Under the pieces are notes generated by a model. It was not told the origin of the DNA, did not search any database, and worked only from the letters and a program-made list of their open reading frames with translations. A stretch of DNA of 64,000 nt from contig OY821614.1 in assembly GCA_963682085.1 (NCBI GenBank), positions 434,001-498,000 on the forward strand, read 5' to 3'. The translations under genes and the position numbers were made by a program. Source of the DNA: Thiodubiliella sp900128405 (GTDB taxonomy: Bacteria; Pseudomonadota; Gammaproteobacteria; PS1; Pseudothioglobaceae). This document shows positions 43,398 through 52,573 of this stretch, piece after piece (the stretch's first letter is position 1; the number at the start of each line of letters is the position of its first letter).

Positions 43398-44351
43398 GTG
43401 AGCACTTGGCAATTACCTGAAGGTATTGACGAATTGACTGGTGATAAAGCATTGGTATTTGAGTCTATACGCAGGCAGTTAATTGATTTGTATGTTGAAA
43501 AGGGTTTTAACCTTGTTATTCCACCAATGGTGGAAAATGTTGAGTCGTTGCTACTTACCAGTGATTCAGTGAATGAAAAAACCTTTAAATTTTTAGATCC
43601 TGTTAGTGGCAAAATGCTGGGTGTACACGCCGACATTACCCCGCAAATTGCACGCATTGATGCTAAAAAAGACAGTGGAAAAGTAGAGAAGTATTGTTAT
43701 ATTAATGCTATTTTACAAACCAAAGCTGATGATTTTTATGCATCACGCTCGCCAATTCAAGCAGGTGCAGAATTATATGGCTCTGATGATATTGGTGCAG
43801 ATGTTGAAGTGATTGAACTTATGCTTGAGAGTTTACAGTTACTTACCATTAGTCCAATTGCTTTAAGTTTAGGTAATGTTGCTATTTTTGATGCTTTAAT
43901 TGAAAGTGAATCGTTGAACGATGAGCAGGTGATTGCACTTCGGCAAATCTTTGTTAAACGCTCTGTGCCAGATTTGGCAGTATTTTTAAGTAACAACGCT
44001 TTAAAAAATCCTGAAAAATTCAGTGCATTGATTACTTTAGAGGGCGATGCAAGTGTGTTAGAGGAGGCATTGATTTTGTTTAAAGATTTTCCAAAAGCAA
44101 AGGTGGCCATTGAGGATTTAGCCAGTATTAATGCACAATTAAGTAGTGCAGATGTTCAAGTAGTGCTTGACCTCGGTGAGCTTAAAACTTATGAGTATCA
44201 TACAGGCGTTGTATTTTCTGCTTATAATGAGCATTATTCAAAGGCATTAGCACAAGGGGGTCGTTACAATGGACTTAGTGCATCGTTTGGGAAATCAAGG
44301 GCGGCAACAGGTTTTTCATTTGATTTGAAGTTTTTATCACAAACAAAATAA
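43398..44351 (+). CDS. hisZ: ATP phosphoribosyltransferase regulatory subunit HisZ
   Basis: 317 residues with a GTG start; a histidyl-tRNA synthetase paralogue without the anticodon domain. Seen are WQLPEGIDELTGDKA at the start, VIPPMVE, the motif 2-like HADITPQIARID and the late YHTGVVFSAY and GGRYNGL segments. It partners the short HisG and confers histidine feedback on the first step of histidine synthesis. hisG is not in the window. Its place between hflC and purA is conserved. Confidence 0.93.
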   Translation: MSTWQLPEGIDELTGDKALVFESIRRQLIDLYVEKGFNLVIPPMVENVESLLLTSDSVNEKTFKFLDPVSGKMLGVHADITPQIARIDAKKDSGKVEKYCYINAILQTKADDFYASRSPIQAGAELYGSDDIGADVEVIELMLESLQLLTISPIALSLGNVAIFDALIESESLNDEQVIALRQIFVKRSVPDLAVFLSNNALKNPEKFSALITLEGDASVLEEALILFKDFPKAKVAIEDLASINAQLSSADVQVVLDLGELKTYEYHTGVVFSAYNEHYSKALAQGGRYNGLSASFGKSRAATGFSFDLKFLSQTK

Positions 44352-44367
44352 TTTAGGAATTATAAAT

Positions 44368-45687
44368 ATGTCAAAAAATGTAGTCATCATCGGTACTCAA
44401 TGGGGTGATGAAGGTAAAGGCAAAGTGGTGGATTTAATCACGGACAAAGTGGCTAGCGTTGTGCGCTTTCAAGGTGGACATAATGCAGGACATACTTTGG
44501 TTATTAAGGGTCAAAAAACCGTATTACACCTTATTCCATCGGGTATTTTGCGTGATAGTGTTGAGTGTTTAATTGGTCACGGTGTGGTTCTTTCCATGTC
44601 GGCATTAATTAAAGAATTAGGTGAGCTAGATGTGGCTGGCGTTGATGCAAAATCGCGCCTCAAAATCTCACCGGGTTGCCCACTAATTATGCCTTATCAT
44701 GTTGCGCTTGATAAGGCGCGCGAAGCCAAGCGTGGTAAGTCTGCAATTGGCACAACAGGTAACGGTATTGGCCCTGCGTATGAAGATAAAGTAGCCCGCC
44801 GTGGATTGCGTGTTGGCGATTTATTGGATTTAAAATCTTTTGCTGAGAAGCTTAAAGAAGTTATGGAGTATCATAATTTTGCATTGAGCCATTATTATGG
44901 TGCCGATGCTTTAGATTATGACACTGTATTGGTGGAAGCTTTAGAGCAGGCTAAAACGGTAATCCCAATGATTACAGATGTGACAGAGCAAATTCATCAA
45001 CATATTGCCAATAATGAAAATATTTTATTTGAAGGTGCACAAGGTGCATTGCTTGATATTGATCAAGGCACTTACCCCTTTGTAACCTCATCAAATACCA
45101 CATCAGGTGGTGCAGTAACAGGTTCAGGCGTTGGTGTGACAGATATTGATTATGTGCTTGGTATTGTTAAAGCTTATACCACTCGTGTGGGTGGCGGACC
45201 ATTTCCAACAGAACTTATTTACGATGTTACCACTGATGAAGGTGATGAAATTGGCAAAGTGTTAGGCACAATAGGTCGTGAATTTGGCGCAACTACAGGG
45301 CGCCAGCGTCGTTGTGGTTGGCTGGATATGGTAACACTTAACCGCTCATTTAATTTAAACGCTGTTACAGGTATTTGCCTAACTAAATTAGATGTTTTAG
45401 ATTCTTTAGATAAGATTAAAATTTGTGTTGCCTATGAACTGAATGGCAAACGAATTACCACACCACCGTATGATGCACAAGGTTATGCCGATGCCAAACC
45501 TATTTATATTGAAATGCCAGGTTGGAACACTTCTACTATTGGTAGTGATTCATTTGATGGTTTGCCACAACAGGCACAAGACTACATTCGCAAAATTGAA
45601 GAACTTTCAAATTTGCCTGTAGATATTTTATCCACTGGTCCAGATCGAGATGAAACGCTGATTTTGAACCATCCATTTGACGAGTAA
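44368..45687 (+). CDS. purA: Adenylosuccinate synthase
   Basis: 439 residues; couples GTP hydrolysis to condensation of IMP and aspartate in AMP synthesis. The N-terminal VVIIGTQWGDEGKGKVVD (catalytic Asp and P-loop), FQGGHNAGHT, QGALLDIDQGTYPFVTSSNT, GPFPTE and RRCGWLD are all intact. An AGGAAT ribosome site precedes the ATG. rnr follows after 7 bases. Confidence 0.97.
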   Translation: MSKNVVIIGTQWGDEGKGKVVDLITDKVASVVRFQGGHNAGHTLVIKGQKTVLHLIPSGILRDSVECLIGHGVVLSMSALIKELGELDVAGVDAKSRLKISPGCPLIMPYHVALDKAREAKRGKSAIGTTGNGIGPAYEDKVARRGLRVGDLLDLKSFAEKLKEVMEYHNFALSHYYGADALDYDTVLVEALEQAKTVIPMITDVTEQIHQHIANNENILFEGAQGALLDIDQGTYPFVTSSNTTSGGAVTGSGVGVTDIDYVLGIVKAYTTRVGGGPFPTELIYDVTTDEGDEIGKVLGTIGREFGATTGRQRRCGWLDMVTLNRSFNLNAVTGICLTKLDVLDSLDKIKICVAYELNGKRITTPPYDAQGYADAKPIYIEMPGWNTSTIGSDSFDGLPQQAQDYIRKIEELSNLPVDILSTGPDRDETLILNHPFDE

Positions 45688-45694
45688 ATAAATT

Positions 45695-47812
45695 ATGAAT
45701 GACCCGCACCAAAAAAGAGAATCAGACAAATACGACAATCCAATTCCTTCAAGAGAATATATTCTTGATTATGTTGCCAAGCAACCCCACTCATTTTACG
45801 ATTTGTGTGATGCACTTGAAGTAACAGGAAAACAGAAAAAGCCTTTGACACATCGCCTTAAAGCAATGGTTCGTGATCGACAATTAAATATGAACCGTGA
45901 AGGTATGTATGATATTTTTGATGCTGAAAAAGACATTGTTGTTGGCACTATTAGTGCGAATCCAAAAGGTTTTGGCTTTGTAGTATTGGATGAAGGGGGA
46001 AAGGATTTACGCCTTTCTTCGTATCAAATGAAGTTGGTTTTTCACGGTGATAGAGTCAAGGTAAGAATGCTTGATCAGCGTGGTGATTCTGAAATTATTG
46101 AAGTGCTTGAAAGCCTTAAATCCGTGGTAGGACGCTTACATATTAATTCTGAAAAATCTTGGGTAGTGGTTGACGATAGACGCATTTGTAACAATATTGT
46201 GATTCCTAAAATTAACGATGACAATAAGAATGAGCAAATTGTTGTTGTTGAAATCATTGAAGCGCCAACGCTGAAAGAACTGGCTAAAGGCAGAATCACT
46301 CAAATTCTTGGTGATTATATGGACGAAGGCGTTGAAACTGAAGCTGCACTTTATCGCAACGGTATTCCCGTGGATTTTTCAGAAGAATCTTTAGCACAAA
46401 CTGAACATTTACCAACTGAAGTAACCACACAAGATAAGCAAGGTCGTGTTGACATTACTGATATGAAATTGGTTACTATTGATGGCGAAGATTCTCGTGA
46501 TTTTGACGATGCTGTTTATGCTGAACCTACCGCTAATGGCTGGAAATTAGTGGTTGCCATTGCCGATGTTTCTCATTATGTTGAAGAGGGGACAGCACTT
46601 GATATAGATGCGATTGAGCGTGGAAATTCGGTTTATTTTCCAAGGCGTGTAGTGCCAATGCTTCCTGAGGCGATTTCCAATGGTTTGTGTTCAATTAACC
46701 CTGATGTAGAGCGTTTGTGTATGACCTGTGAAATGAATATTGATTCAGAGGGTAACTTAATTGATTATAAATTTTATTCAGCAGTGATGTTTTCACACGC
46801 ACGCTTAACTTATACCAAAGTTGGTAAGATTTTAGAAGACCATGATCAAGCATTAACGCAAGAATATGCAGGTGTTATGGGCAATCTAAATGCTTTGTAT
46901 GATTTATATAAGGTTTTAAAAGATGCTAGAACTCGACGAGGTGTAATGGATTTTGACCGCATTGAAACGCAAATTCTATTCGATGATAAAGGCAAAATTA
47001 GCAACATTGTTGCCACTTCTCGTAACGATGCACACAAACTCATTGAAGAATGTATGCTTATGGCAAACCAAGCCACAGCAAAGTATTTGGCTAAAAATGA
47101 GGAAGATTTCCTGTATCGCATTCACCCTAAGCCAACCGCAGAAAAGGTTGAGGTTACTCGTCAATTTTTAACTGCTGTCGGTTTAACTTTAGAGGGGGGT
47201 GAACAGCCAGAAACCAAGCACTTTGCCAAAGTATTAGAAAATGCCAAAGGGCGAGACGATGAAAATATTATTAAAACTGTTGTGTTGCGCACGATGAAGC
47301 AAGCAGTTTATACGCCTGCTAATGAAGGGCATTTTGGCTTGGCTTTTGAAGACTATACGCATTTTACCTCTCCAATTAGGCGTTATCCTGATTTGTTGGT
47401 GCATCGTGCTATTAAGCGTGTTTTGGCTAAAAATACCAGAAAACCAAGTAAAAGAATGGTTGAACTCGGTGCCGAACTGTCCGTAACAGAGCGTAGAGCG
47501 GACGAAGCTACTCGTGATGTGGAAAAATGGCTTAAATGTGAATATATGCGTGACAAAGTTGGCGAAACTTTTAATGGTGTTATTTCTGGCGTAATGGGTT
47601 TTGGTATATTTATCGAACTTACCGATGTTTATACCGAAGGTATGATTTCTATTCGTGATATGAAAGATGATTACTATGCTTTCGATGATATCCACCATAA
47701 ACTCAAAGGCGAACGAACTGGTAAAACTTTTCAACTTGGTGATACCATCAGAGTTCAAGTTGCCTCGGTTAATTTAGATGACAGACAAATGGTGTTTGTG
47801 CCTGCTACCTGA
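45695..47812 (+). CDS. rnr: Ribonuclease R
   Basis: 705 residues: an N-terminal helix-turn-helix-like segment, cold-shock domains (VVGTISANPKGFGFVVLD), the RNB catalytic domain with TIDGEDSRDFDDAVYA (metal-binding Asp cluster, about residues 265-280) and SPIRRYPDLLVHRAI, and a C-terminal S1 domain (GVISGVMGFGIFIEL). The Lys-rich tail of E. coli RNase R is missing, so it is about 100 residues shorter. It degrades structured RNA 3' to 5', including mRNA and damaged rRNA. Last gene of the hflK operon. Confidence 0.95.
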   Translation: MNDPHQKRESDKYDNPIPSREYILDYVAKQPHSFYDLCDALEVTGKQKKPLTHRLKAMVRDRQLNMNREGMYDIFDAEKDIVVGTISANPKGFGFVVLDEGGKDLRLSSYQMKLVFHGDRVKVRMLDQRGDSEIIEVLESLKSVVGRLHINSEKSWVVVDDRRICNNIVIPKINDDNKNEQIVVVEIIEAPTLKELAKGRITQILGDYMDEGVETEAALYRNGIPVDFSEESLAQTEHLPTEVTTQDKQGRVDITDMKLVTIDGEDSRDFDDAVYAEPTANGWKLVVAIADVSHYVEEGTALDIDAIERGNSVYFPRRVVPMLPEAISNGLCSINPDVERLCMTCEMNIDSEGNLIDYKFYSAVMFSHARLTYTKVGKILEDHDQALTQEYAGVMGNLNALYDLYKVLKDARTRRGVMDFDRIETQILFDDKGKISNIVATSRNDAHKLIEECMLMANQATAKYLAKNEEDFLYRIHPKPTAEKVEVTRQFLTAVGLTLEGGEQPETKHFAKVLENAKGRDDENIIKTVVLRTMKQAVYTPANEGHFGLAFEDYTHFTSPIRRYPDLLVHRAIKRVLAKNTRKPSKRMVELGAELSVTERRADEATRDVEKWLKCEYMRDKVGETFNGVISGVMGFGIFIELTDVYTEGMISIRDMKDDYYAFDDIHHKLKGERTGKTFQLGDTIRVQVASVNLDDRQMVFVPAT

Positions 47813-48165
47813 GCCTAAAAGTAGAACCACGAAATTAAAAAAACCTAAAAAATGCCACTAGAATCTATCTATAAAAATACAGGTATTTTCTAGAAGTTGA
47901 CATAAGTTTTCTAATATCTTTTTGGCTTAAGTGTTATTAAGCCTTTTTTTTATTCGGGTTTATTTTGTTGTTTGTGCCGATGCTTTTTGCAAAAAAATAA
48001 ACCAAATAATTTGGCGTTCTTTTTCAGTTCAAGTATTATCAGCTACGCAATTAATACCACGCTTAATATCGGTAGCATACACCAGTAGCAATAGTTTTTT
48101 CACTGGAATAATCTAAAATATAAAAAAGGCGATAAAATTGATTAGAAGCAGACTAAATTTGAATA
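47813..48165. other. Intergenic region between rnr and ilvD
   Basis: Holds an inverted repeat CTAGAA...TTTTCTAG (about 47859-47894) and a strong terminator (47924-47951). A 61-codon frame after it (47931-48116) starts inside the terminator and is not supported. Confidence 0.6.
47924..47951 (+). terminator. Intrinsic terminator downstream of rnr
   Basis: Perfect seven-pair stem GGCTTAA/TTAAGCC with a six-base loop, followed by eight T. Confidence 0.85.
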
Positions 48166-49839
48166 TCAATCAGTTACTGCACCCTCAGAAGCAGATTTAG
48201 CCAGTTTTGCAAATTTGGCTAACACGCCTTTGGTGTAGTTTGGTTTAGGCTGTGTCCAGCCAGATAAGCGTTTATCAATAACAGATTGCTCAACCAAGAG
48301 TTCTAAGACATTATTTTCAGCATCAATCAAAATTTCATCGCCATCTTCAACCACGGCTAACACCCCTCCTTTAAAGGCTTCTGGAGTAATATGACCAACC
48401 ACAAAACCGTGCGTACCACCAGAGAAACGACCATCGGTAATAAGGGCAACTTTACCACCCAAACCTTTACCCATGACGGCAGAAGTGGGGGCAAGCATTT
48501 CACGCATACCAGGGCCACCAGCAGGACCTTCGTAGCGGATGACAATCACATCGCCTGCTTGAATATGGTCATTTAAAACTGCTGCTAACGCTTCTTCTTC
48601 ACGACCAAAACATTTTGCCGTGCCTTTAAAGCTCAGACCTTCTTTACCAGTGATTTTTGCCACCGCACCATCAACAGCAAGATTGCCACGCAAAATCCTA
48701 AGGTGTGAATCTTTTTTAATAGGGTTGTCCAATGCTCTGATAATTTCTTGAGAATCAACATACGGCTTAACATTTTCTAAGTTTTGCGCCATAGTTTGAC
48801 CTGTAACTGTCATACAATCACCGTGTAACAATTCTGCTTCTAATAACATCTTCATTAAGGGTAGCGTGCCACCAATTTCAACCAACTCACTCATCATATA
48901 TTTTCCTGATGGCTTAAGGTCGGCAACAACAGGTACATTTTTACCAATGCGAGTAAAGTCGTCAATGGTTAAATTAACACCAGCAGCATTTGCCATAGCG
49001 ATTAAGTGCAGAACTGCATTGGTAGAACCACCCAGAGCAATAATCACAGTAATTGCATTCTCAAACGCTTTCATCGTCATAATATCATTTGGCTTAATGT
49101 CTTTTTCTAGTAAATTAAGCACCGCTTCGCCTGCACGAATACAATCGTTATTTTTATCTGCTGAAATAGCATCTTGGGCAGAGGAATTTGGCAAACTCAT
49201 ACCTAATGCTTCAATTGCACTTGCCATTGTATTTGCCGTATACATACCGCCACAAGATCCTGCACCGGGAATGGCAGTTTTTTCAATATTTTCTAATTCA
49301 ATCGCATCAATCGTATTATTGGCATATTGACCTACTGCTTCAAACACACTAACCACATCGGTATGATTTTCACCCGGTTGAATCGTGCCACCGTAAACGA
49401 AAATACCTGGGCGATTAAGACGGGCTAAACCAATAATACAACCGGGCATATTCTTATCACAACCCCCAATAGCAACCACGCCATCAAACCCTTGGCAACC
49501 GACAACAGTTTCAATTGAATCGGCAATTACCTCACGAGAAACCAAAGAGTATTTCATCCCCTCAGAGCCCATAGAAATGCCATCTGAAATGGTAATGGTA
49601 TTGAAAATAACACCTTTGCCACCCGCAGTATTAACCCCTTTTTCCGCTTCATCAGCCAGTTTATTAATGTGCATATTGCACGGTGTTACCATTGACCAAG
49701 TGCTTGCTATGCCCACTTGAGGTTTGTTAAAATCCTCTTTTTTAAAACCAACGGGATATAACATGGCGCGACTTGGTGCTCGCTCGTAGCCGTCAACCAC
49801 TTGAGAAGAATATTTTCTTGAATTCGAAGACATAATCAT
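48166..49839 (-). CDS. ilvD: Dihydroxy-acid dehydratase
   Basis: 557 residues, within the IlvD/Edd family range. Cluster-binding cysteines are in GGCDKNMPGC and GAGSCGGMYTANTM (the AGSCGGMYTANTM box), and the C-terminal half shows GRFSGGTHGFVVGHITPEA. It dehydrates 2,3-dihydroxy acids in isoleucine and valine synthesis. Start at 49839; an in-frame ATG two codons later (MSSNSRKYS) is equally possible. It is a monocistronic minus-strand gene, divergent from the GNAT gene by 68 bases. Confidence 0.96.
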   Translation of the reverse strand: MIMSSNSRKYSSQVVDGYERAPSRAMLYPVGFKKEDFNKPQVGIASTWSMVTPCNMHINKLADEAEKGVNTAGGKGVIFNTITISDGISMGSEGMKYSLVSREVIADSIETVVGCQGFDGVVAIGGCDKNMPGCIIGLARLNRPGIFVYGGTIQPGENHTDVVSVFEAVGQYANNTIDAIELENIEKTAIPGAGSCGGMYTANTMASAIEALGMSLPNSSAQDAISADKNNDCIRAGEAVLNLLEKDIKPNDIMTMKAFENAITVIIALGGSTNAVLHLIAMANAAGVNLTIDDFTRIGKNVPVVADLKPSGKYMMSELVEIGGTLPLMKMLLEAELLHGDCMTVTGQTMAQNLENVKPYVDSQEIIRALDNPIKKDSHLRILRGNLAVDGAVAKITGKEGLSFKGTAKCFGREEEALAAVLNDHIQAGDVIVIRYEGPAGGPGMREMLAPTSAVMGKGLGGKVALITDGRFSGGTHGFVVGHITPEAFKGGVLAVVEDGDEILIDAENNVLELLVEQSVIDKRLSGWTQPKPNYTKGVLAKFAKLAKSASEGAVTD

Positions 49840-49907
49840 TTGTATTGATATAAAACACCGAATTTTAGACTAAAATAAAACCTTTCTCAATGCCTTTTTA
49901 AACCAAA

Positions 49908-50333
49908 TTGGATATAGCACAGCAAATATTGAACTTAATTATGCCTTTTGTCAAGGAGGGTAAAATTTTGCCCAGAACTTATGCGCAAATTAGTAATAAT
50001 ATTACAGATTTTGTATGGATTGAGCAGTCTGGTAGATTGGTTGCTTGCGTAGGGTTAAAAGACTGCCAAGAAGATGGTATGGGTGAAATTTATGCTTTGG
50101 CAGTGTCAGAAAAAGTGCAAAACCAAGGAATTTCAGTTGAATTATTAAACAAAGTTATGCAAAAAGCATTTGCTGATAATTTTTCCAAAGTATTCGCATT
50201 ATCCAAGCATAATGCTGAATGGTTTTTAAAACAGGGTTTTGTAAAAATGGAAATTAGTGAATTACCAAAAAAACGCCAAGATTTGTTTGACCATCAGCGT
50301 AATTCATCTATCTTTTTTAAGGACATATTGTAA
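49908..50333 (+). CDS. GNAT-family N-acetyltransferase resembling the ArgA C-terminal domain
   Basis: 141 residues, TTG start. It has the acetyl-CoA-binding GNAT region (EIYALAVSEKVQNQGISVELL, with Q-N-Q-G in place of the usual Q/RxxGxG/A) and ends in LPKKRQDLFDHQRNSSIFFKDI, very like the YNYQRNSKVL end of N-acetylglutamate synthase ArgA. The amino-acid-kinase domain of full ArgA is absent. It may be a short N-acetylglutamate synthase for arginine synthesis or another small acetyltransferase; the first reading is inference. It overlaps rnt by one base. Confidence 0.7.
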   Translation: MDIAQQILNLIMPFVKEGKILPRTYAQISNNITDFVWIEQSGRLVACVGLKDCQEDGMGEIYALAVSEKVQNQGISVELLNKVMQKAFADNFSKVFALSKHNAEWFLKQGFVKMEISELPKKRQDLFDHQRNSSIFFKDIL

Positions 50334-50923
50334 TGAAAATTAAACAACGCATTCGGGGGTATTTACCCGTTGTAATTGATATAGAAACTGGTGGTTTTAA
50401 TGAAAAAACCGATGCTATGCTTGAGGTTTGTGCCATTATAATTGGCATTAATAATGACGGTGTATTTTATCCAAAAGACCCACAACATTTTCATATAGAA
50501 CCCTTCAAAGGTGCCAATCTTGAACCGTCAGCACTCAAATTTAATGGCATTGATGTGTATAATCCATTGCGTATGGCGGTTACTGAAAAACAGGCGCTTA
50601 GTGATATTTTTCAAACTGTTCATATGGAAATAAAAAATGAAGAATGCACTCGTGCCATTTTAGTTGGGCATAATGCTTTTTTTGATTTGGGTTTTTTGCG
50701 TGCTGCCACCGAGAGGAGTAAGCTTAAAAGCCCTTTTCATCAATTTTCAACCATTGACACGGTTAGCCTTTCAGCATTATATTATGGCGAAACCGTTTTG
50801 GCTAAGGCGATGCGTGTGGCCAATATTGAGTGGAACGATGCCAACGCTCATTCTGCACTTTATGACACACAAAAAACTGCCGAACTTTTTTGTCAAATTT
50901 TCAACACCCAACAATATAATTAA
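50333..50923 (+). CDS. rnt: Ribonuclease T
   Basis: 196 residues; DEDDh exonuclease. Exo I is PVVIDIETGGFN, Exo II is LVGHNAFFDLGFL, and Exo III is NAHSALYDTQKTAELF. It trims tRNA and other stable RNA 3' ends. The C-terminus is slightly short and the stop is immediately followed by the end of a family A inverted repeat (ATGCAAAGGTCTC), shared with the convergent plsC stop. Confidence 0.93.
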   Translation: MKIKQRIRGYLPVVIDIETGGFNEKTDAMLEVCAIIIGINNDGVFYPKDPQHFHIEPFKGANLEPSALKFNGIDVYNPLRMAVTEKQALSDIFQTVHMEIKNEECTRAILVGHNAFFDLGFLRAATERSKLKSPFHQFSTIDTVSLSALYYGETVLAKAMRVANIEWNDANAHSALYDTQKTAELFCQIFNTQQYN

Positions 50924-51645
50924 TTATGCAAAGGTCTCTCTGAGTAGGTCTCACTTGATTTTTTTTCAGTCCATTCTTTCACTTCCTGAGTGAGTATTGT
51001 GGCTGATTTCCCTGTAATGCTAATAGGTTTGCCAATTACCACAGTAATTGTGCCGGGATATTTGATAAAACTGCCTTTAGTCCATAATTTACCTGCATTG
51101 TGATAAATAGGGCAAATATCACAACCTGCCTTTTGAGCAATAGCAATCCCTCCTCTTTGATAGTTGCCAAGTTGCCCATAGGGTTGGCGTGTTCCTTCGG
51201 GAAATATTACCACAAAAATATTTTCTTGAATACGGGCAACGCCTTGTTTAATAACTTTTTTAAGTGCTTTAAGTTTATCACCACGGTTGATAATAATTGG
51301 CTTGAGTAGCGCCAAACCCCAGCCAAAAACAGGTATCCACAACAATTCTCGTTTCAACACCCAAGATTGTTGTGTAAATATTGTTTGAAAAGCAAATGAT
51401 TCCCAGGTTGATTGATGGTTGGAAATAATAACACAAGCCGATATCGGGATGTTTTCTTTGCCAATTACTTTGGTTGTAATGTTGCAAGTAATGCGTAACC
51501 ACCAGATATTAAAAATAGCCCATTGTGATATTATTTTATAGCGAATGTTGGAAGGGAATAAAGCGGTTAGCATGGCAAATAAAAACACAATAAAGGAAAA
51601 AATACACATTCCAAGGAAAAAGATAAGTGAACGAATTAGTAGCAT
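50920..51645 (-). CDS. plsC: 1-acyl-sn-glycerol-3-phosphate acyltransferase
   Basis: 241 residues with an N-terminal membrane helix and the acyltransferase boxes: NHQSTWESF (HxxxxE form of the catalytic HX4D/E), the GWGLALLKPIIINRGD block and FPEGTRQPYGQ. It acylates lysophosphatidate to phosphatidate. The last residues (ERPLHN) and the stop are encoded by a GAGACCTTTGCATAATTAA sequence that matches the end of the family A inverted-repeat elements, so the original C-terminus has probably been replaced. Confidence 0.93.
   Translation of the reverse strand: MLLIRSLIFFLGMCIFSFIVFLFAMLTALFPSNIRYKIISQWAIFNIWWLRITCNITTKVIGKENIPISACVIISNHQSTWESFAFQTIFTQQSWVLKRELLWIPVFGWGLALLKPIIINRGDKLKALKKVIKQGVARIQENIFVVIFPEGTRQPYGQLGNYQRGGIAIAQKAGCDICPIYHNAGKLWTKGSFIKYPGTITVVIGKPISITGKSATILTQEVKEWTEKKSSETYSERPLHN
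50921..50938. mobile_element. Solo end of a family A inverted-repeat element
   Basis: ATTATGCAAAGGTCTC matches the right end (ATTTATGCAAAGGCCTC / ATACAAAGGTTTC) of the elements at 20764 and 51717. No partner end was found nearby. It lies across the convergent stops of rnt and plsC. Confidence 0.6.
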
Positions 51646-51716
51646 ATTTTATTTTTTTATTAAGTTTTTTTAATTTTCAGATGCCGAAAAAGCAATTTAG
51701 TAATTTTATTTTATAT

Positions 51717-51817
51717 GAGACCTTTGCATAAATATGAATGATTGGAAAAATTCAATTTTTTGTTAAGTCAACGAAAAGCAGATTTATGACAATTATTCAT
51801 ATTTATACAAAGGTTTC
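51717..51817. mobile_element. MITE-like inverted-repeat element (family A) with TAT target duplication
   Basis: 101 bp; ends GAGACCTTTGCATAAATATG and CATATTTATACAAAGGTTTC are inverted repeats. The element is flanked on both sides by TAT, a probable 3-base target-site duplication. It has no coding capacity. It lies between plsC and gph. Confidence 0.8.
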
Positions 51818-51934
51818 TATAGCGTAAAAGCGACAGGTAAAATGCCTAGAATACTTGCACAACGGCATGGGTTTAAAATTCTAAATAAGGTTGCTAATGA
51901 TTGCAAAACAAACAAATAAGTAAAAAATAATTAT

Positions 51935-52573
51935 ATGGATATCAACACTATTTTATTTGATTTAGATGGCACTTTGATTGATACAGCACCAGATTTGGCG
52001 TATGCATTGAATATACTGTTGTCAGAAAATGGCTTAGAGAAAAAGTTGTATAACGACATTAAACCCTTGGTGTCCTTTGGCGGCAAAGCCTTGGTAAGTA
52101 TGGGGTTTGATTGCGATGAAGCACACCCTGAATTCAGCAAGAGACATCAAAGATTGTTAGAAATTTATACTGATAATATTGACAAACACTCGGTAACTTT
52201 TCCTGGTATTGATGCCTTGATAATGCTGATTAAAAAGCGAGGATTGTTTTGGGGTATTGTGACTAACAAACCTGAAAATTTAACCCAACTATTGCTAAAT
52301 AAATTAGACATTAAGCCAGATGTTGTGGTGTGCGGTAACACCTTAAAACACAATAAACCACATCCTGCGCCACTGCTTTATGCTTGTGCACAATTGGCGG
52401 TTAAACCAAAGTCATGTTTATTTATTGGTGATGATAAAAACGATATGATTGCAGGCAAAAATGCAGGCATTAAAACCGTGGCAGTGGCTTATGGTTATGG
52501 TAAAGTTGAGCAGGATTGGGGTTATGATTTTTTGGTTAACACGGTTAAGGAGTTAGAAAAATGGATATTGTAA
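51935..52573 (+). CDS. gph: Phosphoglycolate phosphatase (HAD superfamily)
   Basis: 212 residues. Motif I is LFDLDGTLIDTAPDLAYALN (nucleophile Asp), motif II is GIVTNKP, and motif III/IV is KPHPAPLLYAC...CLFIGDDKNDMIAGKNAG. The DTAPDL signature is characteristic of Gph, which removes 2-phosphoglycolate made by DNA repair or, in autotrophs, by Rubisco oxygenation. It overlaps rmuC by 13 bases. Confidence 0.9.
   Translation: MDINTILFDLDGTLIDTAPDLAYALNILLSENGLEKKLYNDIKPLVSFGGKALVSMGFDCDEAHPEFSKRHQRLLEIYTDNIDKHSVTFPGIDALIMLIKKRGLFWGIVTNKPENLTQLLLNKLDIKPDVVVCGNTLKHNKPHPAPLLYACAQLAVKPKSCLFIGDDKNDMIAGKNAGIKTVAVAYGYGKVEQDWGYDFLVNTVKELEKWIL

Noticed and set aside
47234..47758. 174-codon minus-strand frame opposite rnr
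   Set aside because: It is antisense to the RNB and S1 domains of RNase R and has Phe/His/Asn-rich shadow composition.
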